DNA from: WHTK01 sp965197795
GTDB lineage: Bacteria > Chloroflexota > Dehalococcoidia > DSTF01 > WHTK01
Length of the DNA stretch: 64,000 nucleotides
Assembly (NCBI GenBank): GCA_965197795.1
Contig: OZ240228.1
Span: 62,001 to 126,000 of the forward strand
Direction: 5' to 3'
The notes beneath the pieces were generated by a model, which worked only from the letters and a program-made list of their open reading frames with translations, was not told the origin of the DNA and searched no databases. Made by a program: the position numbers and the translations under genes. The stretch's first letter is position 1. Each line of letters starts with the position of its first letter. Of the stretch, positions 10,261-18,647 are shown one piece after another.

Positions 10261-11109
10261 ATGGCCGCGAAGACGTCCGCCGGCAAACAACTCAAGCAGC
10301 GGCTCGACGCCGGACGCTGCATCGCCGCCGGGGCTTTCGTGCCGTTCGTGGCGCGGCTCGCCGAGGAGGCAGGCTACGACGCGATCTACGTGTCCGGCTC
10401 CGCCTTGTCCAACTCGCTAGCTCACCCGGACGAGGGCCTGATCCCGCGCAGCAAGGTACTCGAACTGACGAGGGAGATCGTAGAAGTCGTCAAGCTGCCG
10501 GTCATCGTCGACGTCGACACCGGGTTCGGGGGGCCGAAGGGGACGGCGGAGACGGTCCGTCTGTTCGAGGACGCTGGCGCCGCCGCGGTGCAGATCGAGG
10601 ACCAGGACCCGCGCTGGAAGCGCTGCGGCCATCTCGAAGGTAAGCACCTGATCTCCTGCGAGCGCATGGTGGACAAGGTGCGCGCGGCCGCCGGCGCGAG
10701 ACGAGATGCGGACTTTCAGATTATCGCACGGACGGACGCCGTCGCCGTTGAAGGGTTCGAGCCCGCAGTCGAGCGCGCCCGCGCCTACGAAGCCGCCGGC
10801 GCAGACGTGCTCTTCCTCGAGGCGCTGACCTCGCGCCAGATGTTCAGCGACTTTCGCGGCTGCGTGAAAGCGCCGCTGCTGGCCAACATGACCGAGTTCG
10901 GCAAATCGCCCTGGATCAGCGACGATGATTTCGAGTCGATGGGCTACGCGCTCGTCATTCACCCAGCGACGACCTTCCGCCTTGCCGCCCGGGCGATCAA
11001 AGACGCGTTGACGGAGATGAAGCAGCACGGCAACCAGGAAACGTTGGTGCGGAATGGCAAGCTGATGCCGCGCGGCGAGATCGACGGCTATCTCATTGCT
11101 AACCTCTAG
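10261..11109 (+). CDS. prpB: Isocitrate lyase/PEP mutase family, likely 2-methylisocitrate lyase
   Basis: The protein has 282 residues. The family signature KRCGH with the catalytic Cys is present (DPRWKRCGHLEGK), as are VDVDTGFGG for Mg binding, ARTDA, and TEFGKSP near the C-terminus. PrpB splits 2-methylisocitrate to pyruvate and succinate, the last step of the methylcitrate cycle. It begins two bases after prpD, with a GAGG inside the prpD end serving as ribosome site. Oxaloacetate hydrolases and phosphonopyruvate enzymes share the fold, but the operon context supports PrpB. Confidence 0.8.
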   Translation: MAAKTSAGKQLKQRLDAGRCIAAGAFVPFVARLAEEAGYDAIYVSGSALSNSLAHPDEGLIPRSKVLELTREIVEVVKLPVIVDVDTGFGGPKGTAETVRLFEDAGAAAVQIEDQDPRWKRCGHLEGKHLISCERMVDKVRAAAGARRDADFQIIARTDAVAVEGFEPAVERARAYEAAGADVLFLEALTSRQMFSDFRGCVKAPLLANMTEFGKSPWISDDDFESMGYALVIHPATTFRLAARAIKDALTEMKQHGNQETLVRNGKLMPRGEIDGYLIANL

Positions 11110-11151
11110 GTCTTGCCGGAGACGAAGGGCAAATTAGGCATAGGAGAAAAC

Positions 11152-12228
11152 ATGGCGCCGGATTTCGTCAGCAACGAAGAGATCGTCATCGCCGCACGCA
11201 AGCATCTGGGGCAGGGACCGTGGGATTACCTGGTCGGCGGCTCGGAGTCTGAAACCACGCTGCGACGCAATCGCCTTGCGTTCGATCGCCTCGGCTTCCG
11301 CCCGCGCGTCCTGCGCGATGTCTCACAGATCGACACCTCGACCGAGTTCATGGGTAGCAAGCAGCGCATCCCGGCTCTGCTGGCTCCAATCGGTTCGTTG
11401 CAAGCCTTCGATCCGGGCGGCGGCGCCACCGTCTCGAAGGCGGCCGAGGAGTTCGGCGTCACGCACGTCGTCAGCACGGCGACGGAGCCCGGCCTGGAAG
11501 AGATCATGAACGCGAGCAGCGCGCCGAAGATCTTCCAGCTCTACGTGCGCGGCGACGACGCCTGGGTCGAAGAGATCGTCACGCGCGCCGCACGCCTCGG
11601 CTACCAGGGACTCGCTGTCACCGTGGACCTCGCGGTTGAGAGCTATCGCGAACGCCCGATGATCTCACGCTGGACGCGGCCCTCCCGCCGCACGGCGTTC
11701 GACCGCCAGTTCCAGGCGGCGCTCGATTGGCAGAAGCTCGACTGGATCAACAGCCTGACCGACATGCCACTAATGCTGAAAGGCGTGCAGACCGCGGAGG
11801 ACGCCGAGTTGGCGCTGCAGCACAACGTCGACACGATCTGGGTCAGCAACCACGGCGGACGCCAGCTCGACGCGGCGCTGGGCTCGCTCGATACGCTGCG
11901 AGAGGTGATGCCCGTGGTCAACGGGCGCGCCAAGGTCGTCGTGGACGGCGGCATTCAGCGCGGCAGCGATATCATCAAAGCGATCGCGATGGGCGCCGAA
12001 GTGGTGTCGATCGGCCGTCTGCAGGCGTGGGGATTGGCCGCGGCCGGCCAGGCCGGCGTCGTGCGCGTGCTGGAGATTCTCGAGAACGAGATGATCAGCG
12101 CGATGGGCCTGATGGGCGTCACGCGCCTGGACGAGCTGGGGCCGGAGTACCTGTGCGAGGCTGAACGAGTCACTCAACCGCACGAGATGAGTACCTGGGT
12201 CAACATCCCCGGCCACCGTCTTCAGTAG
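11152..12228 (+). CDS. FMN-dependent alpha-hydroxy-acid oxidizing protein
   Basis: The protein has 358 residues, with a lactate/glycolate oxidase-type TIM barrel. Seen are the LLAPIGSLQ strand, the Tyr-containing IFQLYVRGD, LMLKGV with the FMN-contacting Lys, and SNHGGRQLD with the catalytic His and substrate-binding Arg. It oxidises a 2-hydroxyacid such as lactate to the 2-oxoacid. ATG 11152 is preferred to an upstream TTG because TAGGAG lies 5 bases before it. It is the last gene of the prp-like operon and ends before a strong terminator. A link to pyruvate or lactate handling is inferred. Confidence 0.85.
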   Translation: MAPDFVSNEEIVIAARKHLGQGPWDYLVGGSESETTLRRNRLAFDRLGFRPRVLRDVSQIDTSTEFMGSKQRIPALLAPIGSLQAFDPGGGATVSKAAEEFGVTHVVSTATEPGLEEIMNASSAPKIFQLYVRGDDAWVEEIVTRAARLGYQGLAVTVDLAVESYRERPMISRWTRPSRRTAFDRQFQAALDWQKLDWINSLTDMPLMLKGVQTAEDAELALQHNVDTIWVSNHGGRQLDAALGSLDTLREVMPVVNGRAKVVVDGGIQRGSDIIKAIAMGAEVVSIGRLQAWGLAAAGQAGVVRVLEILENEMISAMGLMGVTRLDELGPEYLCEAERVTQPHEMSTWVNIPGHRLQ

Positions 12229-12250
12229 CACGTCTCGCCGACGAAGACAA

Positions 12251-12290
12251 AGACGCCCCGGCTTATGCCGGGGCGTCTAGCTTTGTTTGT
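12251..12290. terminator. Strong intrinsic terminator between convergent genes
   Basis: A perfect 12-bp stem (AGACGCCCCGGC with its complement) encloses a TTAT loop at 12263-12266 and is followed by a T-rich tail on the plus strand. It closes the prp-like operon and may also serve the convergent minus-strand gene ending at 12302. Confidence 0.85.
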
Positions 12291-12301
12291 TGGCGGTGCG
12301 A

Positions 12302-13093
12302 TTACGCGTTGCGCTCGACGCGGACGCCGCCGCGAGGTGTACCTCCCTGCATCTTGAGCACGTCGATGATCAGGGCGCAGCCGGACTCTCGCGTCTCGTG
12401 CTTCTGCTCTACGTCCTGGATGTTGTTCCACACCTTCTCGACGGTCTCGCTGTCCGACTCAAGGTGGCCCTTCCCCTTCACAACCAGCGTCGAGCGCGTC
12501 GGGTTGTCGCGGTAGAGCAGCGCTATGTTGGGGTTCTTGGCGATAGCCTTGGCCATGCCGCTTTCCCGGTTGCGGACCCAGATCGAAAGCTGAGTGTCGC
12601 TGTAGACCTGGACGCTGCCGCGCAGCGACAGGTTGGGCGTGCCGTCTTCATCGATGTACGCCACGGACATCGGCGTGTTATTGGCCAGCGCCGAGTTGAT
12701 CGTGCCGCGCGCGTTGTCCGGGATCGTGTCGCTGACCTCCGGCCGTGGCTGCGCGACGACCTCCTGGTCGATCTGCGAGATCTGGTCGTTGCCGTTGTAG
12801 GAGAAGGTCAGATTGACGGCCGCAGGGGAGGCGCCCATGCCCGGGAATGTCCCAACGACCTTGACCTTATCACCGTCTTCCTTGGGCGCCGACCAATAGC
12901 CCTTGACGTAGACGGGTGTGCTGGGCCAAATGCCGGTGACCCGGTTTAGAACGTCATCGTGTCCTTCGATATTCGTAGCACCCGTCAGCTTGACGTCGGG
13001 CGCGAGGGCCTCGCTCGCGCGCTCGACGGCGGGGACCTCACCGGTCCTCAATGCCAACACGTAGGCGTCGGCTGCGTCCACTCGCTTATTCAT
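12302..13093 (-). CDS. SnoaL/NTF2-like domain fused to pyridoxamine 5'-phosphate oxidase-like domain
   Basis: The protein has 263 residues. Residues 1 to about 120 resemble a SnoaL/NTF2 alpha-beta cone (EALAPDVKLTGATNIEGHDDVL, then VKVVGTFPG and LTFSYNGNDQISQ). The second half is a split-barrel flavin-binding domain: MSVAYIDEDGTPNLSLRGS, LSIWVRN and IALLYRDN are typical of PNPOx-like proteins. It may bind FMN or F420 and reduce a small molecule held by the cone domain. The start at 13093 follows TGGAGAAA. The long N-terminal extension possible upstream has no ribosome site. Confidence 0.7.
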   Translation of the reverse strand: MNKRVDAADAYVLALRTGEVPAVERASEALAPDVKLTGATNIEGHDDVLNRVTGIWPSTPVYVKGYWSAPKEDGDKVKVVGTFPGMGASPAAVNLTFSYNGNDQISQIDQEVVAQPRPEVSDTIPDNARGTINSALANNTPMSVAYIDEDGTPNLSLRGSVQVYSDTQLSIWVRNRESGMAKAIAKNPNIALLYRDNPTRSTLVVKGKGHLESDSETVEKVWNNIQDVEQKHETRESGCALIIDVLKMQGGTPRGGVRVERNA

Positions 13094-13362
13094 CGCTATT
13101 TCTCCAGTCGAACTGAAAATGGGGCCGCCGGCCCTTACCAAAGATAGGTCCTAGCGGGGGTGCAAATTCTAGCCGGTTAGTAATCGCATTGAAAGCTCTT
13201 GCTGGTGGTCCTGCGGAGGATCAACAACTTATCGGGCGTCTCAAGGGCATCGGCAGCCGTGCTTTTCGCCTAACCGTGCGCGTTACGGCGCGAACTTGAT
13301 GCTGTCTGGCGTAAAGCGAATGATCGCCGCACGTCCCCGCGGCCCCGATGCTGGAGGTAGTC

Positions 13363-14349
13363 ATGCCGACGCACCCAATCATCGTTTCTGAGGACGACAT
13401 CATGCCGCTGCTGACCGACCCGGCAGCGATGGACGACGCCATACAGGCCGTCGAGAAGTCGACCATCGCCGAGTACGCCGGCCGTGTGCGCTCTCAGAAC
13501 ATGATCGACCGCACGCAAACGGAACCCTCTAACCTGCTGCAGATTCACATGGCCACGGACGATGAGTTGGTGACGGGCTTCCAGGTCTTCGGCGCCACGC
13601 CGGGCCAGCCACGCAGCAACTCACGCTTCGTCGTGTTGCTGGACGGGGAGTCGCGCCAGTGCATGGGCATCGTCCCGTACGAGGGCCTCTCGCCCTTGCG
13701 CGTTGGGGCGTCCGCGGGCGTTGCCGCGCGTTATCTCGCACCGAAGGGTGCTCGCAGCGTCGCGATGATCGGCTCCAGCAAGCAGGCGAGGCGCCAGCTG
13801 CACGCCATCGTGCGCGCCGTGCCGAGCGTCAAGGAAGCGCGCGTCTACAGCCCAACGCCGGAGAACCGTCAGGTCTTCGCGGCCGAGATGTCCGACTTCC
13901 TCGGCATCGAGGTGCGGGCCGTCGAGGACGCCGAGGCCGCGGTGCGGGACGCCGACGTCGTTGACTCATCGACCAACACCAAGACGCCGGTGCTGCAGTG
14001 GGACTGGATCAAACCGGGCGCGCTGGTCATGTCGATCGGCGGCGACCAGCCGCCGGCCGAGGTGCTGCAGCAGCGCATCGTGGTCCCGACCTGGGACTCG
14101 ACGCTGGACGAAGCCACCGGCCGCGAGCCCTTCGGCTCGGCGATCCGCAAAGGCGCGCTGAAGCGCGAGGACGTCAGCGAGTTGGGTCAGGTCATACTCG
14201 GCGAGGTACCGGCGCGCGAGCGCGGCGATCAGGCCGTCGTGTTCGACGTCGGCAGGATTAACATCTGGGCCGTCGCAGTGACGCACTGGGCCTACGAGTG
14301 GGCCCTTGAGCGTGAGATTGGCACTCCGGTGACGCTCTCGGCGACTTAG
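13363..14349 (+). CDS. Ornithine cyclodeaminase/mu-crystallin family protein
   Basis: The protein has 328 residues. The Rossmann part shows VAMIGSSKQARRQL, and the substrate half shows VLLDGESRQCMGIV and LRVGASAGVAARYLAP, all family hallmarks. Members include ornithine cyclodeaminase, alanine dehydrogenase and imino-acid reductases using NAD(P); the exact substrate is not evident. GGAGGT at 13353-13358 with four bases to ATG 13363 fixes the start, in preference to ATG 13348. It is followed by cupin and flavin oxidoreductase genes on the same strand. Confidence 0.75.
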   Translation: MPTHPIIVSEDDIMPLLTDPAAMDDAIQAVEKSTIAEYAGRVRSQNMIDRTQTEPSNLLQIHMATDDELVTGFQVFGATPGQPRSNSRFVVLLDGESRQCMGIVPYEGLSPLRVGASAGVAARYLAPKGARSVAMIGSSKQARRQLHAIVRAVPSVKEARVYSPTPENRQVFAAEMSDFLGIEVRAVEDAEAAVRDADVVDSSTNTKTPVLQWDWIKPGALVMSIGGDQPPAEVLQQRIVVPTWDSTLDEATGREPFGSAIRKGALKREDVSELGQVILGEVPARERGDQAVVFDVGRINIWAVAVTHWAYEWALEREIGTPVTLSAT

Positions 14350-14441
14350 GTGAGCAGCACACTTCGGGACCCAGCCGATGCCGACGTCACCGCAGACGCC
14401 GATCGAATCGATCGGAACCATCCTTTAGTCAGGAGCCCAGC

Positions 14442-14932
14442 ATGACTCTCGCAGTGCGACGCGTAGTCACCGGCCACGACGTCAACGGCAAGGCTGTCGT
14501 CCAGATCGACGGCATCTCAGCCAACCGGCCACCACGTGACCCCAGCAACACGGTCAACGAAACCACAGTGGTCTGGACGACCGAAGGCTTTCCCGTCAGC
14601 AACGACGGCAATGAGGACGAGAGCGGGCGCGAGACGGGGATCACGTATCCCACGGGACCGTCTTCCGCGTTGTCTCCTTCGGACCCGGCAACCCGGACAT
14701 GAACCACCGCACCGACTCTGTCGATTACGCTGTGGTCATCTCGGGCGAGATCGACATGGAGCTTGACGATGGTGCTTCCGTCCATCTCAAGGCCGGCGAC
14801 ACGTTGGTGCAGCGCGGCACGATCCACAACTGGAAGAACCGCGGCACAGAACCGTGCCTGATCGCCTTTGTGCTGATTCACGCAAAATCGGTCGAAGCCG
14901 GCGGCAAAGTCCTTGAAGCGACGATGCACTAG
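14442..14932 (+). pseudogene. Cupin domain protein, one frameshift
   Basis: The first frame gives the N-terminal half (RRVVTGHDVNGKAV, VVWTTEGFPV); after one missing base near 14648 the cupin half follows (GTVFRVVSFGPG, then HRTDSVDYAVVISGEIDMEL and RGTIHNWKNRG). The restored length is about 163 residues. The His of NHRTDS and the GTIHNW motif match the two cupin boxes. Such cupins are often metal-dependent dioxygenases or sensors. The stop overlaps the ribosome site of the following gene, suggesting an operon with it. Confidence 0.7.
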
Positions 14933-14941
14933 GAGGCCGCG

Positions 14942-15959
14942 ATGAACTTTGGCACGTTCCATCTTTACGTCGCAGCCGCCCTGGATGAGCGACAGCGACG
15001 TCATCCACGGCGAACTACAGCAACAGCTCTGGCTCGAAGAGCTGGGCTACGACGAAGCATGGCTCGCCGAGCACAACGCTCGCGTCTACGGCATCGTTGG
15101 GTCGCTACAGGTCGCGGCGGCGGCGCTGGCCGCGCAGACAGAGCGCATCCGCATCGGCGCGGCGGTGACGCGCTTGCCGCTGCACCACCCGTTGCACACG
15201 GCCGAGGACCTGGCGCTGATCGACGTGCTGAGCAACGGCCGCTTCGACCTCGGGTTCGGGAAGGGCTACGACCCGCTCGAGTTCGAGACCTACGGCGTGG
15301 ACTTCGAGGAGCGCCAGGACCGCTGGGAAGAAGCGCTGGACATCGTCCTGCGCGCCTGGAGCGACGGGCGAATCGCGCACGAGGGCAAGTTCTGGACGAT
15401 TCCGAAGATGGAGGTCATGCCGAAGGTGGTGCAGCGCCCGCACCCGCCGGTCTTCCTCATGGTGACGCAGAGCGACGATTCCGTCGTATTCGCCGCTAAA
15501 CGTCTCTTTCCGATCATGATGGGCCAGGGGCCGGACTGGGACGACGCGAAACGCAAGGTCGAGCTCTACCGCGCAACGGCGCTGGCGGAAGGCCATCCGG
15601 CGGCTGACATCGACCAGGTGATGAAGCGGTTCGGCCAACTCAAGCAGGTGCACATCGCCCAGACGAAGCAGCAGGCGTGCGATGAGTACGAAAAGGGGCT
15701 CATGTGGTACTTCGCGACTTCGGCGAACCGCGGCATGTTCGGTTTCAACCGCGAACCGCAGCCGTACGAGTACTACCTCAACCATCGTTCCGTCATCCTG
15801 GGTACGGCCGAAGAGGTCTCGGACCAGATCGCCGAGTACAGCGAGTACACCGGCGTGAGCAACGTGATCTGCTGGTTCAACTGCGGTGGTCAACCACAGG
15901 ACCAGGTGCGCCATTCGATGGAGACGTTCGCCAGGAAGGTAATGCCACGCTTCAAATGA
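14942..15959 (+). pseudogene. LLM class (luciferase-like) flavin-dependent oxidoreductase, frameshift near the N-terminus
   Basis: The main frame encodes the luciferase-like barrel: the LGYDEAWLAEHN strand, RIRIGAAVTRLPLHHP, GRFDLGFGKGY and the EALDIVLRAW helix. The expected start is ATG 14942, with AGGAGG 6 bases upstream, giving MNFGTFHLYV, and this frame joins the main one only if one extra base near 14970 is removed. The restored length is about 338 residues. LLM enzymes use FMN or F420 and include monooxygenases of alkanes, sulfonates and cyclic ketones; they are abundant in SAR202 genomes. The substrate is unknown. Confidence 0.8.
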
Positions 15960-16113
15960 GGGCGATGAGTTCAGTGGTGGACGGTTCCGGCTCCGGGTAT
16001 CTCATGAACGGGTGTGGGCTTTGCTCGATGTGTTTCGTTGCCACGGATTCGGGGCGCGAGTCGGCTGTAAATATGCATCCGACCTGGCTTGAATCGATGA
16101 ACCGAGGAGAGAA

Positions 16114-16356
16114 ATGTACGTGATCGTTGGATTTCACAAGATCCTTCCGGAGCGCCTGCATGAGTATCTCGAAAACGTGAAGCTTCACGCACGGAATAGC
16201 GGCTCAGAGCCTGGATGTATCCGCTACGAAGCGCTCCAGGATGAGGACGACCCGAACACCATCTGCCTGCACGAGGTCTTCGAGGATGAAGCGGCATTTC
16301 ATGCTCATCAAGCGACGGAGCACTACAAGTCGTGGATGGAGCTATCCCGGGAATGA
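16114..16356 (+). CDS. Small antibiotic biosynthesis monooxygenase-like protein, possibly cut by an in-frame TGA
   Basis: The 80-residue product is a single ABM barrel: YVIVGFHKI, SEPGCIRYEALQDE, HEVFEDEAAFHAHQATEHYKSW. GAGGAGAG precedes ATG. Such quinol-monooxygenase-like proteins are normally 95 to 105 residues. The same frame continues beyond the TGA at 16354 with a plausible final strand (RHVMNYVEPES) to a TGA at 16423, giving 103 residues if codon 81 were Trp. A TGG to TGA change, or a sequence error, is therefore suspected. Confidence 0.75.
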   Translation: MYVIVGFHKILPERLHEYLENVKLHARNSGSEPGCIRYEALQDEDDPNTICLHEVFEDEAAFHAHQATEHYKSWMELSRE

Positions 16357-16438
16357 CGTGACGGCGGTTCACTGCACCGTCACGTCATGAATTACGTCGA
16401 GCCAGAATCCCCGGCGAGACGCTGAGGGAGCAAGAAGT

Positions 16439-17858
16439 TCAGCCCTCACCTCGGGCGTTTGAAGGCACTGCTGGGTCGCTTCCGTCCGAACTCGGGGTGC
16501 CGGTCAGTCGTTCCGCATCCTCTTCACTGATCTTGCCCTCCGCAACCAGCGCCGCCGCCTGGGCAGGCGAGAGATAGGCCCGCGCAAGAGCGTTGAGGTG
16601 CAGATTTCGCAGGCTCGGCGACAGCCAGAACATGGACAGCAAGATGCCCAGCATCAGCGGGGATGAGATGAAGACCGTTAGCGGTGCGCCAATGGCGTCC
16701 GCGGCCACCGTCGTAGGCAGCAAACCAAGTGGCGCCAGGCCGATGGACATCATGACGAGCGAGACAACCCGTCCACGCAGCTCGGCTGGCACGGTGGCCT
16801 GAATAACCGTGTTGTTCGTGGTCATGAAGACCATCTGACCAACCGAAGCCAGCCCGATGAGGATCAGTGCCAACTCGAAAACGGGGCTGAGGGCAAACGC
16901 TGCGTAGAAAATTGATGCTCCGGCGCCACCCAGCAGAAGCAGACGCCCCTTGTGCGTGAACCGGTCCATATTGGCCGAGACTGTCGCGCCGGTTAGGCCA
17001 TCCACTCCGGCCGCCGCGGCGAGGAACCCTAAACCAGCCGCGCCGCGATCGAAGACCTCTTGCGCGAAGACCGGCAGCATCATCTGCACCGGGAAGGCGA
17101 GCAGAGGGATAAGGATGCTGGTCGCGATGAGCAGACGCACGGTTTCGTTGTGGAACATAGCGGAACCCTTCCTTGATCTCCGTAGTCAAGGACTGCCGCG
17201 ATTCATGACCGACCATGTCATGCTTGGGCAGCTTGAGCTGCGTCACCGTCGAGAGAAGGAAGAAGCCGGCGGCCACGGCGAAGACCAACCAACGCCGAGG
17301 GGAGAGACAAGAACCCCCGCGAGCGCCGGCGCCACGATTCGGGAGAGGTTCATCTGCGCCATCTGCAGCGAGACGGCGTTCATGAGCCGGTGTCGTGGTA
17401 CCAGCTGAGGCACCACAGCCAGTCGGGTCGGCATGTTCAGGGAGACCAGCAGCCCAGGCCTAGAGATACGACCACGAGATGCCACAGCAAGATCGCATCA
17501 GACAGGATCAGAAAAGCGAGCAGCACGCTGATCAAGAAGGAACCGGTCTGAGAAAGGGCGAGGATCGTCCTCTTGTTGACGCGGTCGGCGATTACGCCGC
17601 TGATCGGCGAGGCGAACAAAGTAGGCACGGCAAAGGCAGAAGAGACCAGCCCGAGCGCTTGGCCGAGCCTGTCAGGTCGAACGTCAGATAACCGAAGAGG
17701 ATCATCTGCATCTGGATCGCCATGAAGAAGGCAAAGCTGCTCGCGAAGAACCAGGCGAAATCGCGCTGGGTAATCGAAGCGAAGGTCGAGCTGAAAAGGG
17801 ACGGACTTCCCGCCTCCTCGGCAGAGGCTTCGGGCCACAACTGCTGGTTAAGCGTCAA
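16439..17858 (-). pseudogene. MFS transporter (EntS/MFS_3-like), four frameshifts
   Basis: Five frame pieces line up in order to make one MFS protein of about 473 residues: FAWFFASSFAFFM, then the loop ISGVIADRVNKRT, then VSLNMPTRLAVVPQLV, then VFAVAAGFFLLST, then the C-terminal half from NETVRLLIATS. Shifts fall near 17660, 17460, 17285 and 17160; three need an added base and one a removed base. The soluble C-terminal tail (EGKISEEDAERL) is intact. The family exports siderophores or drugs. Four lesions in one gene look more like decay than scattered read error. Confidence 0.75.
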
Positions 17859-18400
17859 TCGAGTAGCCTCTTAGGTGACAAGGCTTCATCTATTAGCGGT
17901 AGAGGGAGAACATTCATAAACGGAGCCGCGGATACTTGCCGCCCAGCAACTGGGCGTTCTGGCCTTATTCACTAACACATTAACGTATGGGTGCGCCTAT
18001 TACGGCCTGAAGGCTCGTACGGCGTTACTCGAAGCAGGAGCGTGACCGCCAACGCATTCGTCGTCAGACTTGGTGTAGAGCGACAACGTGAGGGCCGCCT
18101 CTTAGCTGGCGGAGGCGTCTCGCTCAACCGCGACGTCGCCTTCGCGCCGCACAGGCTCTCGACCGAACGAGTCATCTAGATAGCCTGATAGACCCTGGGT
18201 GCAGAGCAGGCAAAGGGGCCGAAGCAAGCTTGAAGGTCTTTCGCCACGGCCCAATTCACGTCACCGCGATCACCTGCGCCCACGTTAGAATCGAAACCAC
18301 GAAGGTTGCGGTGAACGTCTCGAAGCCCTGCTTTCGCGATAGTCTTGGGTTGGCTGTCAACCCTTCGACCGTAAGACCAGTGAGGTCGAATGCGTATCTA
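17859..18400. other. 542-base stretch with no supported gene
   Basis: Short open frames on both strands have no recognisable domain or ribosome site. A small hairpin of CGCCTC and GAGGCG lies near 18090-18112. The right part leads into tRNA-Leu and probably holds its promoter, though no clear consensus boxes could be picked out. Confidence 0.5.
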
Positions 18401-18487
18401 GCCGGGATGGTGAAATTGGCAAACGCAGCGGACTTAAAATCCGCCGTCCGCAAGGACTTGTGGGTTCGAGCCCCACTCCCGGCACCA
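18401..18487 (+). tRNA. tRNA-Leu (anticodon UAA)
   Basis: The 7-bp acceptor stem GCCGGGA pairs with TCCCGGC, followed by discriminator A and an encoded CCA at 18485-18487. The anticodon stem GCGGA/TCCGC encloses the loop CTTAAAA, giving anticodon TAA, which reads UUA. A long variable arm (TCC-GCAA-GGA) typical of class II tRNAs and a GGTTCGAGCCC T-arm are present. All parts of a tRNA-Leu are accounted for. Confidence 0.95.
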
Positions 18488-18595
18488 CTCCTCCGATTCT
18501 GAGACCTAGATAAACCTGGGTTCCCCGCTACTTGCCAGGTTGCTGTTTGTAGCAGCCGTGACAGACTGGCGTTCGTCAGCTCACACAGGAAGCTG

Positions 18596-18623
18596 AGCGC
18601 CCTCGGTAGATTCCGAGGGCGCT
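18596..18623. terminator. Strong hairpin between tRNA-Leu and the convergent Rieske gene
   Basis: A perfect 11-bp inverted repeat (AGCGCCCTCGG and its complement) with a 6-base loop lies 25 bases beyond the end of the minus-strand Rieske gene. There is no T-run on either side, so factor-independent termination is probable but not certain. Confidence 0.5.
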
Positions 18624-18647
18624 CTCGCATTGATGCTTCAGACCCCT

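Noticed and set aside
16354..16356. TGA read as tryptophan genome-wide
   Set aside because: Intact genes such as the VWA gene (3077-3079) end in TGA with no family sequence beyond it.
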